Shown here piece by piece: positions 30,645 to 31,174 of a DNA stretch of 31,174 nucleotides. The stretch is from Lingula anatina (taxonomy: Eukaryota > Brachiopoda > Lingulata > Lingulida > Lingulidae): assembly GCF_001039355.2 (NCBI RefSeq), contig NW_019774613.1:402704-433877 (forward strand). The letters run 5' to 3'. Under the pieces are notes generated by a model. That model saw only the letters and a program-made list of their open reading frames with translations. It was not told where the DNA came from and ran no database searches. The translations under genes were made by a program, and so were the position numbers. Each line of letters begins with the position of its first letter. The first letter of the stretch is position 1.

Positions 30645-31174
30645 TGAAGCCACAGGGAGTACCTGTAGATGTCAGTCTGACGTCTTGAACAAGAACTTCA
30701 ATGACAAATGAACAGTTGTCAAAAAACAAAGGACCCAGGTGTGGTGGAACGACTGCTGTTCATGCGTGCCGCAAAGGCCAAGTTCTAGTTGCCCCAGAAG
30801 GTCAGTACTGACGGTAAGGTCCGTCTTAATCATAAAAGTAACGCGTTTCTTGGACATAATAACGAAATTTTGTCCATGCGCGTTTGCACTCCCTGGTAAG
30901 ATATCCAAAGCCGCCATGATGCCCAAGCAATTGCCGCTCTCTGTCTCAACTGCTGCAATTCAATCTACATTGAGAACTTGGTAGGAATTTCCAAGATAAA
31001 ATTAGACTAATTTTTTTGTGGTAGTTTTTTTTTTGTATTTTTGTAATTTTTTGCTTAACATACTTGATTCACTCTGCATTTATGTTAGCAAACTGAGGCA
31101 CCAACATAAAAAAACGTAGTAAATTTATGTTACAAAATCATTTCTATGAATTATTGAAGATCGTGGAAAGGTGG
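30645..31174. other. No gene recognised up to the window edge
   Basis: Mutually overlapping frames of about 80 codons on both strands (30672-30984) have no recognisable domain. An exon running past the window edge cannot be excluded. Confidence 0.4.

Noticed and set aside
30355-30711. 118-codon plus-strand frame
   Set aside because: It opens with GTG and mostly reads through a Harbinger-like MITE with perfect inverted ends.

Overview
This window looks like nuclear DNA of an invertebrate animal, most plausibly a marine bilaterian (lophotrochozoan or invertebrate deuterostome). It is AT-rich and mostly non-coding. It carries animal-type splice signals, dinucleotide microsatellites, a decayed non-LTR retrotransposon tail and many short non-autonomous DNA transposons. 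Nothing looks prokaryotic. The phylum cannot be fixed from the sequence, and all family assignments were made by eye.

Only one gene is clearly supported: an intronless coding sequence at 22006-23103 (+) for a 365-residue class A (rhodopsin-like) seven-transmembrane receptor of the allatostatin-A/galanin-like peptide-receptor type. It keeps most class A landmarks, but the DRY motif at the end of helix 3 reads Phe-Arg-Cys. The open frame runs further upstream only through non-ATG codons, so the ATG at 22006 is the start. An acceptor-like site ends at 21815, and the 190 nt between it and the ATG contain no other ATG. A GC-richer stretch ending in a strong donor at 15979 is a speculative distant first exon.

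The rest is dominated by repeats. Family A is a set of foldback elements of about 205-230 bp (5961, 11527, 18398, 27721). Family B has long inverted arms around ATCAAATATGG (5760, 11881). Family C ends in C(A/C)GGTGTRAC (1524, 10490, 25403, 25606, 29728). Single elements are a mariner-type MITE with a TA duplication (18930-19400), a CTCTGTCACAC-ended element hosting a family A copy (18361-18899), a Harbinger-like MITE with a TAA duplication (30377-30641), a hAT-like element (14060-14188) and a 356-bp foldback (28623-28978). A diverged 452-bp tandem duplication lies at 26771-27680. The LINE remnant is at 9902-10275.

The layout is: 1-15600, intergenic or intronic DNA with scattered elements and two full CRE palindromes; 15610-15985, a promoter or first-exon-like patch; 16000-21800, repeats, which would be the first intron if the distant-exon idea holds; 21816-23320, the receptor; 23320-31174, repeat-rich flank with a cluster of three CACGTG boxes at 24679-24704. 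No pathway of cooperating genes is visible. The points most worth a second look are the altered receptor motif, the phased CACGTG cluster and the foldback families.
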